A stretch of DNA of 64,000 nucleotides. It comes from Pseudonocardia sp. GTDB lineage: Bacteria > Actinomycetota > Actinomycetes > Mycobacteriales > Pseudonocardiaceae. Below, one piece after another: positions 1 through 8,972 of this stretch. The position numbers and the translations under genes were made by a program. Position 1 is the first letter of the stretch. Each line of letters opens with the position of its first letter. The notes below the pieces were generated by a model that ran no database searches, was not told the DNA's origin, and saw nothing but the letters and a program-made list of their open reading frames with translations. Where the stretch lies: assembly GCF_029263155.1 (NCBI RefSeq), contig NZ_JAJCYB010000031.1, positions 19,296 to 83,295 on the forward strand. Reading direction: 5' to 3'.

Positions 1-828
1 GCGGTGTCCCAGATCACCAGCCAGACCGCACAGGTCGTCGGCTTCGCCGCGGGCGGGCTGCTCGTCGCGGCCGTCAGCCCGTCGACGGCGCTGCTGCTCG
101 ATGCTGCGACGTTCCTGCTGGCCGCGGTCGTGCTCCGGCTGGGTCTGACCCGCAGGCCGCGGCCGGTCCGGCCGGCGGGGGCCCCGGCTGCGGGCGGCCT
201 GCGCGACGCGGTCGCCGGGATCGCCGACATCGCCACCGACCCGCGACGCCGGGCGCTGGTGATCCTCGTGTGGATGGTCGGTCTCTACGTGGTGCCCGAG
301 GCGCTGGCCGCGCCGTACGCCGACGAGATCGGCGCCGGGACCGCCGTGGTCGGGTTGCTGATGGCGGCCGATCCGCTGGGCAGCGTGCTCGGCGCGTGGT
401 TGTTCGTACGCTTCGTGTCGCCGCGGCGGCGCGCCCGGCTCGTCGGGGTGCTCGCCATCGCGGCGGGACTGCCGCTGCTGCTCACCGCCCTGCGGCCCGG
501 GGTCCCGCTCACCCTCCTGCTGTGGGGGCTGTCCGGAATGGCGTCCACGGCCTACGTCATGCAGGCGCAGGCCTCGTTCGTCCGGGCCACACCGGACGCG
601 ATCCGGGGTCGGGCGATCGGCGTCGCCGCCTCCGGGATCATCGCCGGGCAGGGCGTGGCCGTCCTGCTGGGCGGGGTGCTCGCCGACGTCTGGAGCCCGT
701 CGACGTCCATTGCCGTGTGTGCCGGGATCGGCGTCGCCACGGCCGCGGTCGGCGCGGTGGCGTGGCGGCGGGCGTCCCGGCACCGGGAGGTGCCGGACGC
801 CGCCGCGATACCACCGACGATCGTCTGA
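1..828 (+). CDS. MFS transporter, 5' end outside window
   Basis: Major facilitator superfamily permease of the cytoplasmic membrane, probably an exporter; the substrate cannot be told. The frame is open to the first base, so the N-terminal helices are missing. The remaining 275 residues contain six or more hydrophobic segments, a basic loop (SPRRRARLVG, near residue 140) in the position of the conserved MFS mid-loop, and a glycine-rich late helix (GQGVAVLLGG). The hydrophilic C-terminal tail ends in TGA. A hairpin at 846-870 lies 18 bp downstream and could end this transcript. Family call is firm, function is not. Confidence -1.
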   Translation, partial: AVSQITSQTAQVVGFAAGGLLVAAVSPSTALLLDAATFLLAAVVLRLGLTRRPRPVRPAGAPAAGGLRDAVAGIADIATDPRRRALVILVWMVGLYVVPEALAAPYADEIGAGTAVVGLLMAADPLGSVLGAWLFVRFVSPRRRARLVGVLAIAAGLPLLLTALRPGVPLTLLLWGLSGMASTAYVMQAQASFVRATPDAIRGRAIGVAASGIIAGQGVAVLLGGVLADVWSPSTSIAVCAGIGVATAAVGAVAWRRASRHREVPDAAAIPPTIV

Positions 829-845
829 ACGCATCCGGCGGTCGG

Positions 846-870
846 GACCTGCGCGCCGGTGCGCGAGGTC
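846..870. terminator. Hairpin between MFS gene and mini-ORF unit
   Basis: GACCT-GCGCGC (846-856) pairs with GCGCG-AGGTC (861-870) over a four-base loop with one bulge. It lies just after the stop codon of the distal minus-strand mini-ORF and 18 bp after the MFS stop, so it could end transcription in both directions. There is no U-tract, as is usual in high-GC actinobacteria. Confidence -1.
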
Positions 871-894
871 TCAGGTCCAGTTCTTGGCGCGCAT
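871..894 (-). CDS. Mini-ORF copy 1, 7-residue peptide MRAKNWT
   Basis: Reading minus: ATG CGC GCC AAG AAC TGG ACC TGA, with an AAAGGA ribosome-binding site seven bases ahead. It is identical at base level to the copy at 934-957. The 27-bp identical core covers exactly the start region, the codons and the stop; the Shine-Dalgarno block is also kept while the spacer differs. It could be a tiny peptide precursor, a leader peptide or part of a small RNA. I do not recognise the peptide. Translation is inferred only from the ribosome-binding sites and the duplication. Confidence -1.
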   Translation of the reverse strand: MRAKNWT

Positions 895-933
895 GGTGGG
901 TTCCTTTCTGTGGGTGGGGTGCGGTGGTGGGTT

Positions 934-957
934 TCAGGTCCAGTTCTTGGCGCGCAT
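934..957 (-). CDS. Mini-ORF copy 2, 7-residue peptide MRAKNWT
   Basis: First of the two tandem mini-ORFs in minus-strand order, 63 bp upstream of the other. It has its own GGAAAGGA Shine-Dalgarno sequence at the same spacing and encodes the same seven residues. No modifying enzyme (P450, radical SAM, YcaO) or dedicated transporter is seen next to it except the MFS gene on the other strand. The unit upstream is about 140 bp of untranslated sequence reaching the palindrome at 1101-1116. Confidence -1.
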   Translation of the reverse strand: MRAKNWT

Positions 958-1100
958 GGTCGGTTCCTTTCCGTGTGTGGCGTCGGTGCAGCGGCATCCC
1001 GATGGTGACCGGAGGATGCGCTGACCGGTCTGACCGTGTCATCCCGATCGGGCCGAGGGGACGTCGGAGCGGCCGTTGCAGCACTTCGGCTGACGGCGAC

Positions 1101-1116
1101 TAGGCCGTTCGGCCTA
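1101..1116. promoter_or_regulatory. Perfect 16-bp palindrome, possible operator
   Basis: TAGGCCG-TT-CGGCCTA, a perfect inverted repeat with a two-base centre, sits between the minus-strand mini-ORF unit and the plus-strand diguanylate cyclase gene. Its symmetry and its position between divergent units fit a binding site for a dimeric repressor. A transcript hairpin is the alternative. Bases 961-1240 contain no other feature I can support. Confidence -1.
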
Positions 1117-1240
1117 AGCGGCCGGACGGAATCCGGTCGGGCGGACGGGACCGGGCCGGGCTTGCGGCGATGAGGTGACAGTCGCCCGGAGGATGTACTA
1201 CCGTGGCCGAAGATCACGATCGAGGTCCGGACGGGGACAG

Positions 1241-2596
1241 GTGGGCGTGGCCAACGAATCGGTACGCGGCAGGCGCCGGGTGGCTGATCTCGTGAGCCGA
1301 CCGGCTCGGTGGCCGGTCTGGCAGATACCCACCCAATTGCTCACTGCGGTTCTCCTGGTGGAGCTCACGGCGTTCCTGCTGATCGGGTTCGGGCTTCTCA
1401 CGGAGTCGTCGAGTTGGGCCGACGGCGTCGTCGTGGGAGTGTTCTTCGGCCTTTCCCTGCTGCATGCCGAGATCGCCAACAACGTGGAGACGGTGCGCTG
1501 GCGGATCACCGACGACCTGCACGTCGATCTCAGTTCCGTCTGGCTCGTCGCCGGCGCCGTGCTGCTGAACCCACCCCTCGCCGCGCTGCTGGCGGTGGCG
1601 ATCAACACATACCTGTGGGCGCGTTCCGCCCGTGTCCGGGCGCCGGTGTACCGGCAGATCTTCAGTACCGCGGCCATCGCGCTGTCGTGTCTCGCGGCGA
1701 GCGGTGTGGTCCGCTACGTCACCGGTGGCCGATTCGAGGTGTCCGAGCCCGGTGCCGGGCTTCTGGCGCTCATGCTCGCGGCGCTCGTCTTCTTCACCGT
1801 CAACACCGGCCTGGTCGCCGGGGCGATCGCGGTGAGCGCGCCGCAGGCGAAGGTCGCCGACATCGTCGGGGAGTGGGACGAGAACCTTCTCGAGTTCGCC
1901 ACGATCAGCCTGGGCACCCTCGCGGCCGTCGCCTACATCGTCAATCCGTGGCTCGTGCTGTTCGTGTTCCCACCGCTGCTGGTGCTGCACCGGGCGGTGC
2001 TCGTCCGGCATCTCGAGCTGGCCGCGAGCACCGACAGCAAGACGGGTCTGCTCAACGCCGCCGCCTGGCACACGCAGGCCGAGCGGGAACTGCAGCGGGG
2101 CAGCCGTCGGGTGGGTCCCAAGGCCGTGCTGGTGGTCGACCTCGACCGGTTCAAGGCGGTCAACGACACCCATGGGCATCTCGCGGGCGACCGCGTGCTG
2201 GCGGCGGTCGCCGACGCGATGCGCGCGGAGGTGCGCGACCGCGACCTCGTCGGCCGGTTCGGCGGCGAGGAGTTCGTGGTCCTGCTCCGAGGGCTCGACG
2301 AGGCGGGCGAGGGCCAGGTGGAGCTGGCGGCCGTCGCGGAGCGGATCCGCAGTCGCATCGCGTCGCTGTGCGTCGAGATGCCCACCGCGGACGGCCCGCT
2401 CAGCATCGCCGGGCTGAGCGCGTCCGTGGGTGGTTCCCTGTTCCCGGGCGACGGGCAGGACCTGCGCACGCTGCTGCAGGTGGCCGACACGGCGCTCTAC
2501 GCGGCCAAGCGCGCCGGGCGCAATGTCGTGCGGATGGGGATGCACCTCCCGGTGGCCGCCGAGGTCGACCACGAGGCCGTCGACTCCGCCCGGTGA
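1241..2596 (+). CDS. Membrane diguanylate cyclase (GGDEF) 1
   Basis: Makes cyclic di-GMP from two GTP. The N-terminal ~230 residues hold about six to seven hydrophobic helices forming a membrane sensor; the C-terminal domain has the active-site motif GGEEF (residues 341-345) and, five residues before it, RDRD, the RxxD inhibitory site for product feedback. The GTG at 1241 is chosen because a GGGGACAG stretch precedes it; in-frame starts at 1175 and 1292 are possible. The next gene is a paralog with the same plan. No EAL or HD-GYP phosphodiesterase domain is present. Activity is well supported, the sensed signal is unknown. Confidence -1.
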   Translation: MGVANESVRGRRRVADLVSRPARWPVWQIPTQLLTAVLLVELTAFLLIGFGLLTESSSWADGVVVGVFFGLSLLHAEIANNVETVRWRITDDLHVDLSSVWLVAGAVLLNPPLAALLAVAINTYLWARSARVRAPVYRQIFSTAAIALSCLAASGVVRYVTGGRFEVSEPGAGLLALMLAALVFFTVNTGLVAGAIAVSAPQAKVADIVGEWDENLLEFATISLGTLAAVAYIVNPWLVLFVFPPLLVLHRAVLVRHLELAASTDSKTGLLNAAAWHTQAERELQRGSRRVGPKAVLVVDLDRFKAVNDTHGHLAGDRVLAAVADAMRAEVRDRDLVGRFGGEEFVVLLRGLDEAGEGQVELAAVAERIRSRIASLCVEMPTADGPLSIAGLSASVGGSLFPGDGQDLRTLLQVADTALYAAKRAGRNVVRMGMHLPVAAEVDHEAVDSAR

Positions 2597-2693
2597 AGGT
2601 CACGCACCGTCACCGGCTGTCGACGGAGTTCCACCTGTCGTGCGACCGCATCCACCCTGACACGTCGGCCGCACGTCGATAGCGTCTCGTCTC

Positions 2694-3995
2694 GTGGACG
2701 ACACGTCACCCTCCAGGACCCGGTGGGAACTGTGGGGTGTCGGGCATCGTCTGCTGGTCTTCGCGGTGACGGTGGAGGTCGCCGCCGCGGTGTCGGCCGT
2801 GACCGGCCTGGTGGGCACCCCGCCCGGGGGTGGCCCGTTGCTGCTCGCCTTGGCCCTGACCGCGCTGAGCGTCGTGCACACCGAGCTCGCCACCGGGATC
2901 GAGCGGTCCCGCCGCCGCGCGACTGAGACCTCCTACTTCGACCTCAGCTCGGTCTGGACCTTCGCCGCGGCACTGCTGCTGCCGCCGGGGCTGGCCGCGG
3001 TCGTGATCGTGGTGGTGTACACGCACCTGTGGCACCGCGTGTGGGCGCCGGCCCGGGTACCGCTGTACCGGCACGTCTACACCACGGCCACCGTGCTGCT
3101 GGCCGCTCGCGCCGCGCACGAGGTGGTCCGGACGGCGGGCGGGCTGCCGGGTGGCCTGGCCGATCCCGCGGCCGTCACCGCCATCGCGCTGGCGGTGCTC
3201 GCCTACGTCGTCGTCAACACCGTGCTGGTCGGTGCGGCGATCGGCCTCGCGCAGCCCGGGATCGCGCTGCGGGAGCTCGTCGGGCGCTGGGACGACGTGG
3301 CGCTGGAGATGGCCACGCTGTGCATGGGCGCGCTGGCGGCGGTCGCGCTGGGCTCGGCGCCGGGTCTGGTGGCCCTGGTGCTCCCGCCGATACTCGTGCT
3401 CCATCGCGCCGTGCTCGTCCGCCAGCTGGAGGAGGAGGTGAGCACGGACGCGAAGACGGGCCTGCTCACCGCCGCCACCTGGCAAGCCGAGGCTGCGCGC
3501 GCCGTACGACGGGTGCAGCGCGCGGGCACCGGGGCCGGGGTCCTGATCCTCGACCTCGACCACTTCAAGATCGTCAACGACACGCACGGTCACCTCGCCG
3601 GGGACGACGTGCTCGCGGCCGTCGCGGCCGAGCTGCGCGCCGGGGTGCGCGAGCGGGACGTGGTGGGCCGCTTCGGCGGCGAGGAGTTCGTCGTCCTGCT
3701 CCCGGAGCTTCCGCTGGGAGCCGCCGGGCGCGCGGAGCTGTGGCAGGTGGCCGAGCGGCTGCGGGACCGGGTCGCGAGGATGGACGTGGGCGTCGACACA
3801 CCGGGCGGGCTGCGGACCATCACCGGAATCTCGATCTCGATCGGCGGTGCCGCCGTACCCACCGACGGCACCACCCTCGACCAGGTCCTCAGGGCGGCCG
3901 ACACCTCGCTGTACGCGGCCAAGGGAGCCGGGCGCAACGCGGTGCGCATCGCCGCCGACCGGCACGTCCCGGCCCCCCGCGGGCCCTCGCTCTGA
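2694..3995 (+). CDS. Membrane diguanylate cyclase (GGDEF) 2
   Basis: Paralog of the preceding gene, separated by 97 bp, in the same architecture: membrane-spanning N-terminal half and a C-terminal GGDEF domain. The active-site motif is GGEEF (residues 328-332) with an intact RxxD inhibitory site (RERD) five residues upstream. Shared blocks such as LPPxLAAxxAV and [10 protein letters not shown] show a tandem duplication followed by divergence. GTG start, 433 residues. The dxs gene starts 35 bp downstream, so co-transcription is possible but there is no functional link I can see. Confidence -1.
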   Translation: MDDTSPSRTRWELWGVGHRLLVFAVTVEVAAAVSAVTGLVGTPPGGGPLLLALALTALSVVHTELATGIERSRRRATETSYFDLSSVWTFAAALLLPPGLAAVVIVVVYTHLWHRVWAPARVPLYRHVYTTATVLLAARAAHEVVRTAGGLPGGLADPAAVTAIALAVLAYVVVNTVLVGAAIGLAQPGIALRELVGRWDDVALEMATLCMGALAAVALGSAPGLVALVLPPILVLHRAVLVRQLEEEVSTDAKTGLLTAATWQAEAARAVRRVQRAGTGAGVLILDLDHFKIVNDTHGHLAGDDVLAAVAAELRAGVRERDVVGRFGGEEFVVLLPELPLGAAGRAELWQVAERLRDRVARMDVGVDTPGGLRTITGISISIGGAAVPTDGTTLDQVLRAADTSLYAAKGAGRNAVRIAADRHVPAPRGPSL

Positions 3996-4030
3996 GGGCG
4001 CGGGCCGGCTCCGTCTCCTACGATGGTCCG

Positions 4031-5932
4031 GTGACCGTGTTGCGATCGATCCGTGGTCCGGCCGACCTCAAGCGTCTCGACGCGGGCCGGCTCCCCGAGC
4101 TGGCCGCCGAGATCCGCCGCTTCCTCGTCGACTGCGTGGCCCGCACGGGCGGCCACCTGGGGCCGAACCTGGGCGTCGTCGAGCTGACCATCGCGCTGCA
4201 CCGCGTCTACGACTCGCCCCGCGACACCCTCATCTGGGACACCGGACACCAGGCCTACGTCCACAAGCTGCTGACCGGGCGCCAGGACGGCTGGGACCGG
4301 CTCAAGAAGACCGGCGGGCTGTCGGGGTACCCGAGCCGGGCGGAGAGCCCGCACGACCACGTGGAGTCCAGCCACGCGTCGTCGTCGCTGTCCTGGGCCG
4401 ACGGCGTGGCCAGGGCGTATGCGCTCACCGGGCAGCAGCGCCACGTCGTCGCGGTGATCGGCGACGGCGCGCTCACCGGCGGGATGTCCTGGGAGGCGCT
4501 GAACAACATCGCCGCGGGTGATCGCAACGTGGTGATCGTCGTCAACGACAACGGCCGGTCCTACTCGCCGACGATCGGCGGCCTGGCCGACCGGCTCGCC
4601 TCGCTGCGGTTGCAGCCGGGCTACGAGCGGGTGCTCGACGCGGGCAAGGCCGCGCTCTCGCGCACCCCGGTCGTCGGCGGCACGCTCTATGCCGGGCTGC
4701 ACGCGCTCAAGGCGGGCGTGAAGGACGCGCTGAGCCCCCAGGAGCTGTTCTCCGACCTCGGGCTGAAGTACTTCGGGCCGGTCGACGGGCACGACATCGG
4801 CGCGATGGAGTCGGCGCTGCGCCGGGCCCGGCACTTCGGCGGACCGGTGATCGTGCACGCCGTCACGCGCAAGGGCGCGGGCTACCCGCCCGCGGAGAAC
4901 GACGAGGCCGAGCAGATGCACAGCCCGGCGGCGTTCGACCCGGACACCGGCCTGCCCACCGGGCCGCCGTCGCTGGGCTGGACCACCGTGTTCGCCGAGG
5001 AGCTGGTGGCGATCGGCGCGCGGCGGCCGGACGTCGTCGCGATCACGGCGGCGATGCTGGGCCCCACCGGGCTCGCCCCGTTCGCGGCGGCCTACCCGGA
5101 GCGCTGCATCGACGTCGGCATCGCCGAGCAGCACGCGCTGACGTCCGCGGCGGGGTTGGCGCACGGTGGGCTACACCCGGTCGTCGCGCTGTACTCCACG
5201 TTCCTCAACCGCGGGTTCGACCAGCTGCTGATGGACGTCGCCCTGCACCGGCAGGCGCTCACGCTCGTGCTCGACCGCGCCGGGGTCACCGGCAGCGACG
5301 GGCCCTCGCACAACGGCATGTGGGACCTGTCGCTGCTGGGCATCGTGCCCGGGATGCGGGTCGCCGCCCCCCGTGACGCGATCACGTTGCGGGAGGAGCT
5401 GGCCGAGGCGCTGGCCGTCGACGACGGGCCCACCGCGATCCGCTTCCCCAAGGGCACGGTGATCGACGCGGTGCCCGCGGTGCGCCGTGCCGACGGGGTG
5501 GACGTCCTGCACGAGACCCCCGACTCGTCGGTCCTGCTGGTCTGCGCGGGAGCGTTCGGCACGCTCGGCGTCGCCGCCGCGGAGAAGCTGGCGGCCCAGG
5601 GTGTGCCGGTCACCGTGGTGGACCCGCGGTGGGTGCTGCCGGTGCCGGCGACCGTCGTGGACATGGCGGCGGCGCACCGGCTCGTCGTCACCGTCAGCGA
5701 CAGCGGCCGGCACGGAGGTTTCGGGTCGGTCGTGGCCGCGGCCCTGCGCGACGCCGAGTGCGACGTGCCGCTGCGCGACGTCGCGATCCCGCAGCGCTTC
5801 CTCGACCACGGCAGCCGTCCTGACGTGCTGGCGGCCATCGGGCTCACGGCGCAGGACGTGGCGCGGCGCGTCACCGAGTGGGCGTCGGCGCTCTCCCCGG
5901 TCGTCCCCGACGACGTGCCGGTGGACTCCTGA
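4031..5932 (+). CDS. dxs: 1-deoxy-D-xylulose-5-phosphate synthase
   Basis: Condenses pyruvate with glyceraldehyde 3-phosphate, the first step of the non-mevalonate isoprenoid pathway, using thiamine diphosphate. At 633 residues it has normal length. Visible are the N-terminal block [18 protein letters not shown], the ThDP motif [15 protein letters not shown], the transketolase pyrimidine-binding region with the conserved FAEQHA-like [13 protein letters not shown], and the C-terminal transketolase domain. The start is the GTG giving [10 protein letters not shown], matching the usual N-terminus; the longer open frame upstream only shadows the cyclase gene. Its stop overlaps the next start by one base (TGATG). 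Confidence -1.
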   Translation: MTVLRSIRGPADLKRLDAGRLPELAAEIRRFLVDCVARTGGHLGPNLGVVELTIALHRVYDSPRDTLIWDTGHQAYVHKLLTGRQDGWDRLKKTGGLSGYPSRAESPHDHVESSHASSSLSWADGVARAYALTGQQRHVVAVIGDGALTGGMSWEALNNIAAGDRNVVIVVNDNGRSYSPTIGGLADRLASLRLQPGYERVLDAGKAALSRTPVVGGTLYAGLHALKAGVKDALSPQELFSDLGLKYFGPVDGHDIGAMESALRRARHFGGPVIVHAVTRKGAGYPPAENDEAEQMHSPAAFDPDTGLPTGPPSLGWTTVFAEELVAIGARRPDVVAITAAMLGPTGLAPFAAAYPERCIDVGIAEQHALTSAAGLAHGGLHPVVALYSTFLNRGFDQLLMDVALHRQALTLVLDRAGVTGSDGPSHNGMWDLSLLGIVPGMRVAAPRDAITLREELAEALAVDDGPTAIRFPKGTVIDAVPAVRRADGVDVLHETPDSSVLLVCAGAFGTLGVAAAEKLAAQGVPVTVVDPRWVLPVPATVVDMAAAHRLVVTVSDSGRHGGFGSVVAAALRDAECDVPLRDVAIPQRFLDHGSRPDVLAAIGLTAQDVARRVTEWASALSPVVPDDVPVDS

Positions 5933-6597
5933 TGCGCGTGCTCGTGGTGGAGGACGAGCGCACGCTGGCCGAGGCCATCGCCCGCGGTCTGCGGCGCGAG
6001 GGCATGGCCGTGGACGTCGCGTTCGACGGCGACAGCGGGCACGAGAAGTCCACGTTCACCCGCTACGACGTGGTGGTGCTTGACCGCGACCTCCCCGGCA
6101 TGTCCGGTGACGCGCTCTGCGCCGAGATCGTGTCCGCGGGTGCGACCACCCGGGTGCTGATGCTGACGGCGAGCGGCACCCTGGCCGACAAGGTCGACGG
6201 GCTCTCGCGCGGCGCCGACGACTACCTCGCCAAGCCCTTCGACTTCCCCGAGCTGGTCGCCCGGCTGCGCGCGCTGGGCCGCCGGGCCACCCCTGCGGCC
6301 CCCCCGCTGCTGACCGCGGGCGACGTGGCCCTGGATCCGGGCAGGCGCACGGTGCGCCGCGCCGAGCGGCCGGTGGAGCTCACGCGCAAGGAGTTCGGCG
6401 TGCTGGAGGTGCTCATCGGCGCCGGCGGCAGTGTCGTCAGCAGCGAGGAGCTGCTGGAGCGGGTGTGGGACGAGAACGCCGACCCGTTCACCACCACGGT
6501 CCGGGTCACGGTCATGACGCTGCGCAAGAAGCTCGGCGAGCCCGGCGTGATCGAGACGGTGGTGGGCGCGGGTTACCGGGTCCCCGCCGCGGGGTGA
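5932..6597 (+). CDS. OmpR/PhoB-type response regulator
   Basis: Two-component transcription regulator, 221 residues. The receiver domain (1-115) has the acidic pair E7-D8, the phosphoacceptor D51 in VVVLDRDLPG, and the KPF lysine near residue 101. The C-terminal winged helix (130-220) shows the ELTRKEFGVLEVL and TTVRVTVMTLRKKLG segments. It overlaps dxs by one base and is followed, after 120 bp, by its probable partner kinase. Target genes are unknown. Confidence -1.
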   Translation: MRVLVVEDERTLAEAIARGLRREGMAVDVAFDGDSGHEKSTFTRYDVVVLDRDLPGMSGDALCAEIVSAGATTRVLMLTASGTLADKVDGLSRGADDYLAKPFDFPELVARLRALGRRATPAAPPLLTAGDVALDPGRRTVRRAERPVELTRKEFGVLEVLIGAGGSVVSSEELLERVWDENADPFTTTVRVTVMTLRKKLGEPGVIETVVGAGYRVPAAG

Positions 6598-6717
6598 GCG
6601 GGCGGCGGGCGGACCGTCCGGGCTGCGTCCTGCGCCGCGGACGGGTGCGGTGAGCGGGCGTCCGCCGGGGAGCCGCCGGCACCGCACGGCGTCGGGCCCG
6701 GGCCGCGGGGGAGCGCG

Positions 6718-7830
6718 GTGAGCGGGCTGCGGCCGCGGCTGACGTTGCTCGCCACCGCGCTGGTGGCGCTGGTCAGCGGGCTGCTGCTGTGGCTGGGGTG
6801 GCTCCTGGTCGCCGGGGTGTCGCAGGCCGTCCCGGTCCTGCCCCCGGGCACGACGGTGCGCGTCGACGGGCTCGACGTGCCCGCCGAGCGGCTCGGCGAG
6901 GCGATGGGCGCGGCGGCGCAGGCGGAGGTGCTGCGGGCCGGGCTCATCGCGTTCCCGCTGGTCGTGGTGGCCGCGGCGGGTGTGTCCTGGGTGCTGGTCG
7001 GGCGGGTGCTGGGTCCGCTGCACGCGGTGACGGCCACGGCGCGGCGGCTCACCGTCGACTCCCTCGACACCCGCACCGACGTGGCCGCCGCGCGGGGCGA
7101 GGTGGCCGAGCTGGCCGCCGGGTTCGACGCGATGCTCGACCGCCTGCAGTCCGCGTTCGACGCCCAGCGTCGCTTCGTCGCCAACGCCAGCCACGAGCTG
7201 CGCACCCCGCTGGCCGTGCTGCGCACCGAGGTGGACGTGACGCTGTCCGATCCCACAGCCGACGTCGACGAGCTGCGCCGCATGGGCGCGGTCGTCCGCG
7301 ACGCCACCCGCCGCGCTGACGACCTCGTCACCGGCCTGCTGCTGCTCGCCCGCACCGAGGGCGCGCTGCCCGACCTCGCCGCGGTGGACCTCGCGGTCGT
7401 CGTGGCCCCGGCGCTCGCCGCGGTGCGGGCGGAGGCGGGCCGGCGCGGGCTCCGGATGCAGGTGCACACGTCGCGGGCCCCCGCGCTAGGTGATCCGGTG
7501 CTGCTGGAGCGGGTGGCGGGCAACCTGCTGGAGAACGCGGTGCGGCACAACGTGGCCGGGGGCTGGGTGGAGGTCGGGACCGGCGTCGCGGGGACGACGG
7601 CGGAGCTGCGGGTGGCCTCCTCCGGGCGGGCCGTGGCGCCGGAGCGGGTGGAGGAGCTGTTCGAGCCGTTCCGGCGCGGCCCGGTGGAGCGCACCGGGGA
7701 CGCCCCCGGCTCCGGGCTGGGCCTCTCGATCGTGCGCGCGGTGGTGACGGCGCACGGCGGCACGGTGGCGGCGGCGCCGGTCACGGGCGGCGGGCTGGTG
7801 GTGACGGTGCGGCTCCCGGGGCGTTGCTGA
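6718..7830 (+). CDS. Sensor histidine kinase
   Basis: Membrane kinase of 370 residues, probable partner of the preceding regulator. Order: transmembrane helix (8-30), short periplasmic loop, second helix (~80-100), HAMP linker, HisKA domain with phosphorylated H159 in NASHELRTPLAVL, and a HATPase_c domain with N-box NLLENAVRHN and G-box GSGLGLSIVRAVV. The start is a GTG with GGGGGAG ahead. The final codons form the left arm of the inverted repeat at 7824-7886, so the C-terminus ends in repeat-derived sequence. Confidence -1.
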   Translation: MSGLRPRLTLLATALVALVSGLLLWLGWLLVAGVSQAVPVLPPGTTVRVDGLDVPAERLGEAMGAAAQAEVLRAGLIAFPLVVVAAAGVSWVLVGRVLGPLHAVTATARRLTVDSLDTRTDVAAARGEVAELAAGFDAMLDRLQSAFDAQRRFVANASHELRTPLAVLRTEVDVTLSDPTADVDELRRMGAVVRDATRRADDLVTGLLLLARTEGALPDLAAVDLAVVVAPALAAVRAEAGRRGLRMQVHTSRAPALGDPVLLERVAGNLLENAVRHNVAGGWVEVGTGVAGTTAELRVASSGRAVAPERVEELFEPFRRGPVERTGDAPGSGLGLSIVRAVVTAHGGTVAAAPVTGGGLVVTVRLPGRC

Positions 7831-7886
7831 TCGTCCGGCGCGAAAGGCGCGGCTCCACGGCCGCATACCGGCCGGACGATCAGCAA
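7824..7886. repeat. TTGCTGATCGTCCGG inverted repeat, copy 1
   Basis: Perfect 15-bp arms at 7824-7838 and 7872-7886, 33 bp apart; the left arm overlaps the last codons of the kinase gene. The same arm recurs at 8906-8920 after the next gene, again followed by its inverse. It may act as a terminator or be a dispersed palindromic element of the REP type. Confidence -1.
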
Positions 7887-7947
7887 CGCATCGGTGGCCT
7901 GTGGACAACTCGACGCCCGGCTGCTCGGGGCACAGCACTGTGTCGGC

Positions 7948-8912
7948 ATGGGACGACATCGGCAGCCGCTGTCCGCGCGGTTGAGCCGGCTCGACGAGGC
8001 GCTGCGAGCGTTGGCGGCCGCGCACGGAGGGGTGGTCACGGCGCGGCAGTGCCGCTCCCTCGGTGCCGACGACGCGGCGATCCGCCGGCTGATCGCCTGT
8101 GGTGCGTGGGCCCGGGCCCGCCGTGGCGTGTACCGGGACCGGCGTCGACCCGGGGCGCCGGGGATGGCGGACGCGGGCCACCACGGGCTGTGCGCCGCGC
8201 TCCTGGCGAGCCTGCACGGCCCGGCAGCGGTGTCGCACACGAGCGCGATCCGGTTGCTGGGGCTCCCGCGGCCTCCGGACGGCGGGGGCGGTCGGGTGTG
8301 CGTCACCCGGCGACCGGACGCGCCCTCCAACGACCCGCTGCTCGGTGACGTGCACGTCACCGACTACGACGATGCGGACGTGGTCCTCGTCGACGGGGTG
8401 CCCGTGCTCGGCGGGGCCAGGCTGGTGCTCGACTGCTGCGCGGTGCTGCCACCGGACTCGGCCTTGGCCGTGGCCGATGCCGTGCTGCGCCGCGGGATGG
8501 CGTCGCCGGGTGATCTGCGGGACGAGCTGGATCGCCGTGCCGGACGGCCTGGCTGGGGCAGGTCGTGGCCCGGGCCGATCCGGGTGGTGCGAACTGGTTC
8601 GAGTCGATGTCGCGGTGGTGGCTGCTGGAGGCCGGGTTGCCGAGGCCGGCGTTGCAGGTGCCCTTCACCGGCGACGGGGGCTACGCCGAGGTGGACATGT
8701 GGTTCCCCGGCCGGCGCACCGTGGGTGAGGCCGACGGGGCAGGCAAGTACGACCGGATGGGCGCGCTGTTCGCGGAGAAGCGTCGCGAGGACTGGCTGCG
8801 CGACCGACATGGCGTGGAGGTGGTGCGCTGGGTCCCCGAGGAGATGCGTACCCCCCGCGCCCGGGCGGGGGTGGTGGACAGGTTCGAGCGGGCCTTCGCG
8901 CGGCGTTGCTGA
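7948..8912 (+). pseudogene. AbiEi/DUF559-like protein gene, frameshifted
   Basis: The N-terminal part (to about 8550) encodes a winged-helix region typical of AbiEi-type antitoxin proteins (VVTARQCRSLGADDAAIRRL, about residues 30-50). The C-terminal part lies in a different frame (from about 8550 to the TGA at 8912) and has a DUF559-like, PD-(D/E)XK nuclease-fold region (VGEADGAGKYDRMG, EKRREDWLRD). Together the two parts match one normal protein of about 320 residues, so a single-base indel near 8545-8560 split it. A sequencing error is possible. Start ATG at 7948. No AbiEii toxin gene is adjacent, so this is more likely an orphan family member than a working toxin-antitoxin system. Confidence -1.
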
Positions 8913-8967
8913 TCGTCCGGCGCGTATCCGGGAGCCCAGCGACGCCGTCGGTGCTGGACGATCAGCA
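8906..8967. repeat. TTGCTGATCGTCCGG inverted repeat, copy 2
   Basis: Left arm at 8906-8920 is identical to that of the repeat at 7824; the right arm (GGACGATCAGCA, about 8955-8966) is slightly diverged. It lies between the convergent ends of the frameshifted gene and RNase D and overlaps the last codons of the former. A two-way terminator is a reasonable role. Confidence -1.
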
Positions 8968-8972
8968 GCACC

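Noticed and set aside
270..1103. Long plus-strand frame over the MFS gene end and the mini-ORF region
   Set aside because: Arginine-rich shadow frame of high-GC DNA; no family text, and it runs through the duplicated mini-ORF block.
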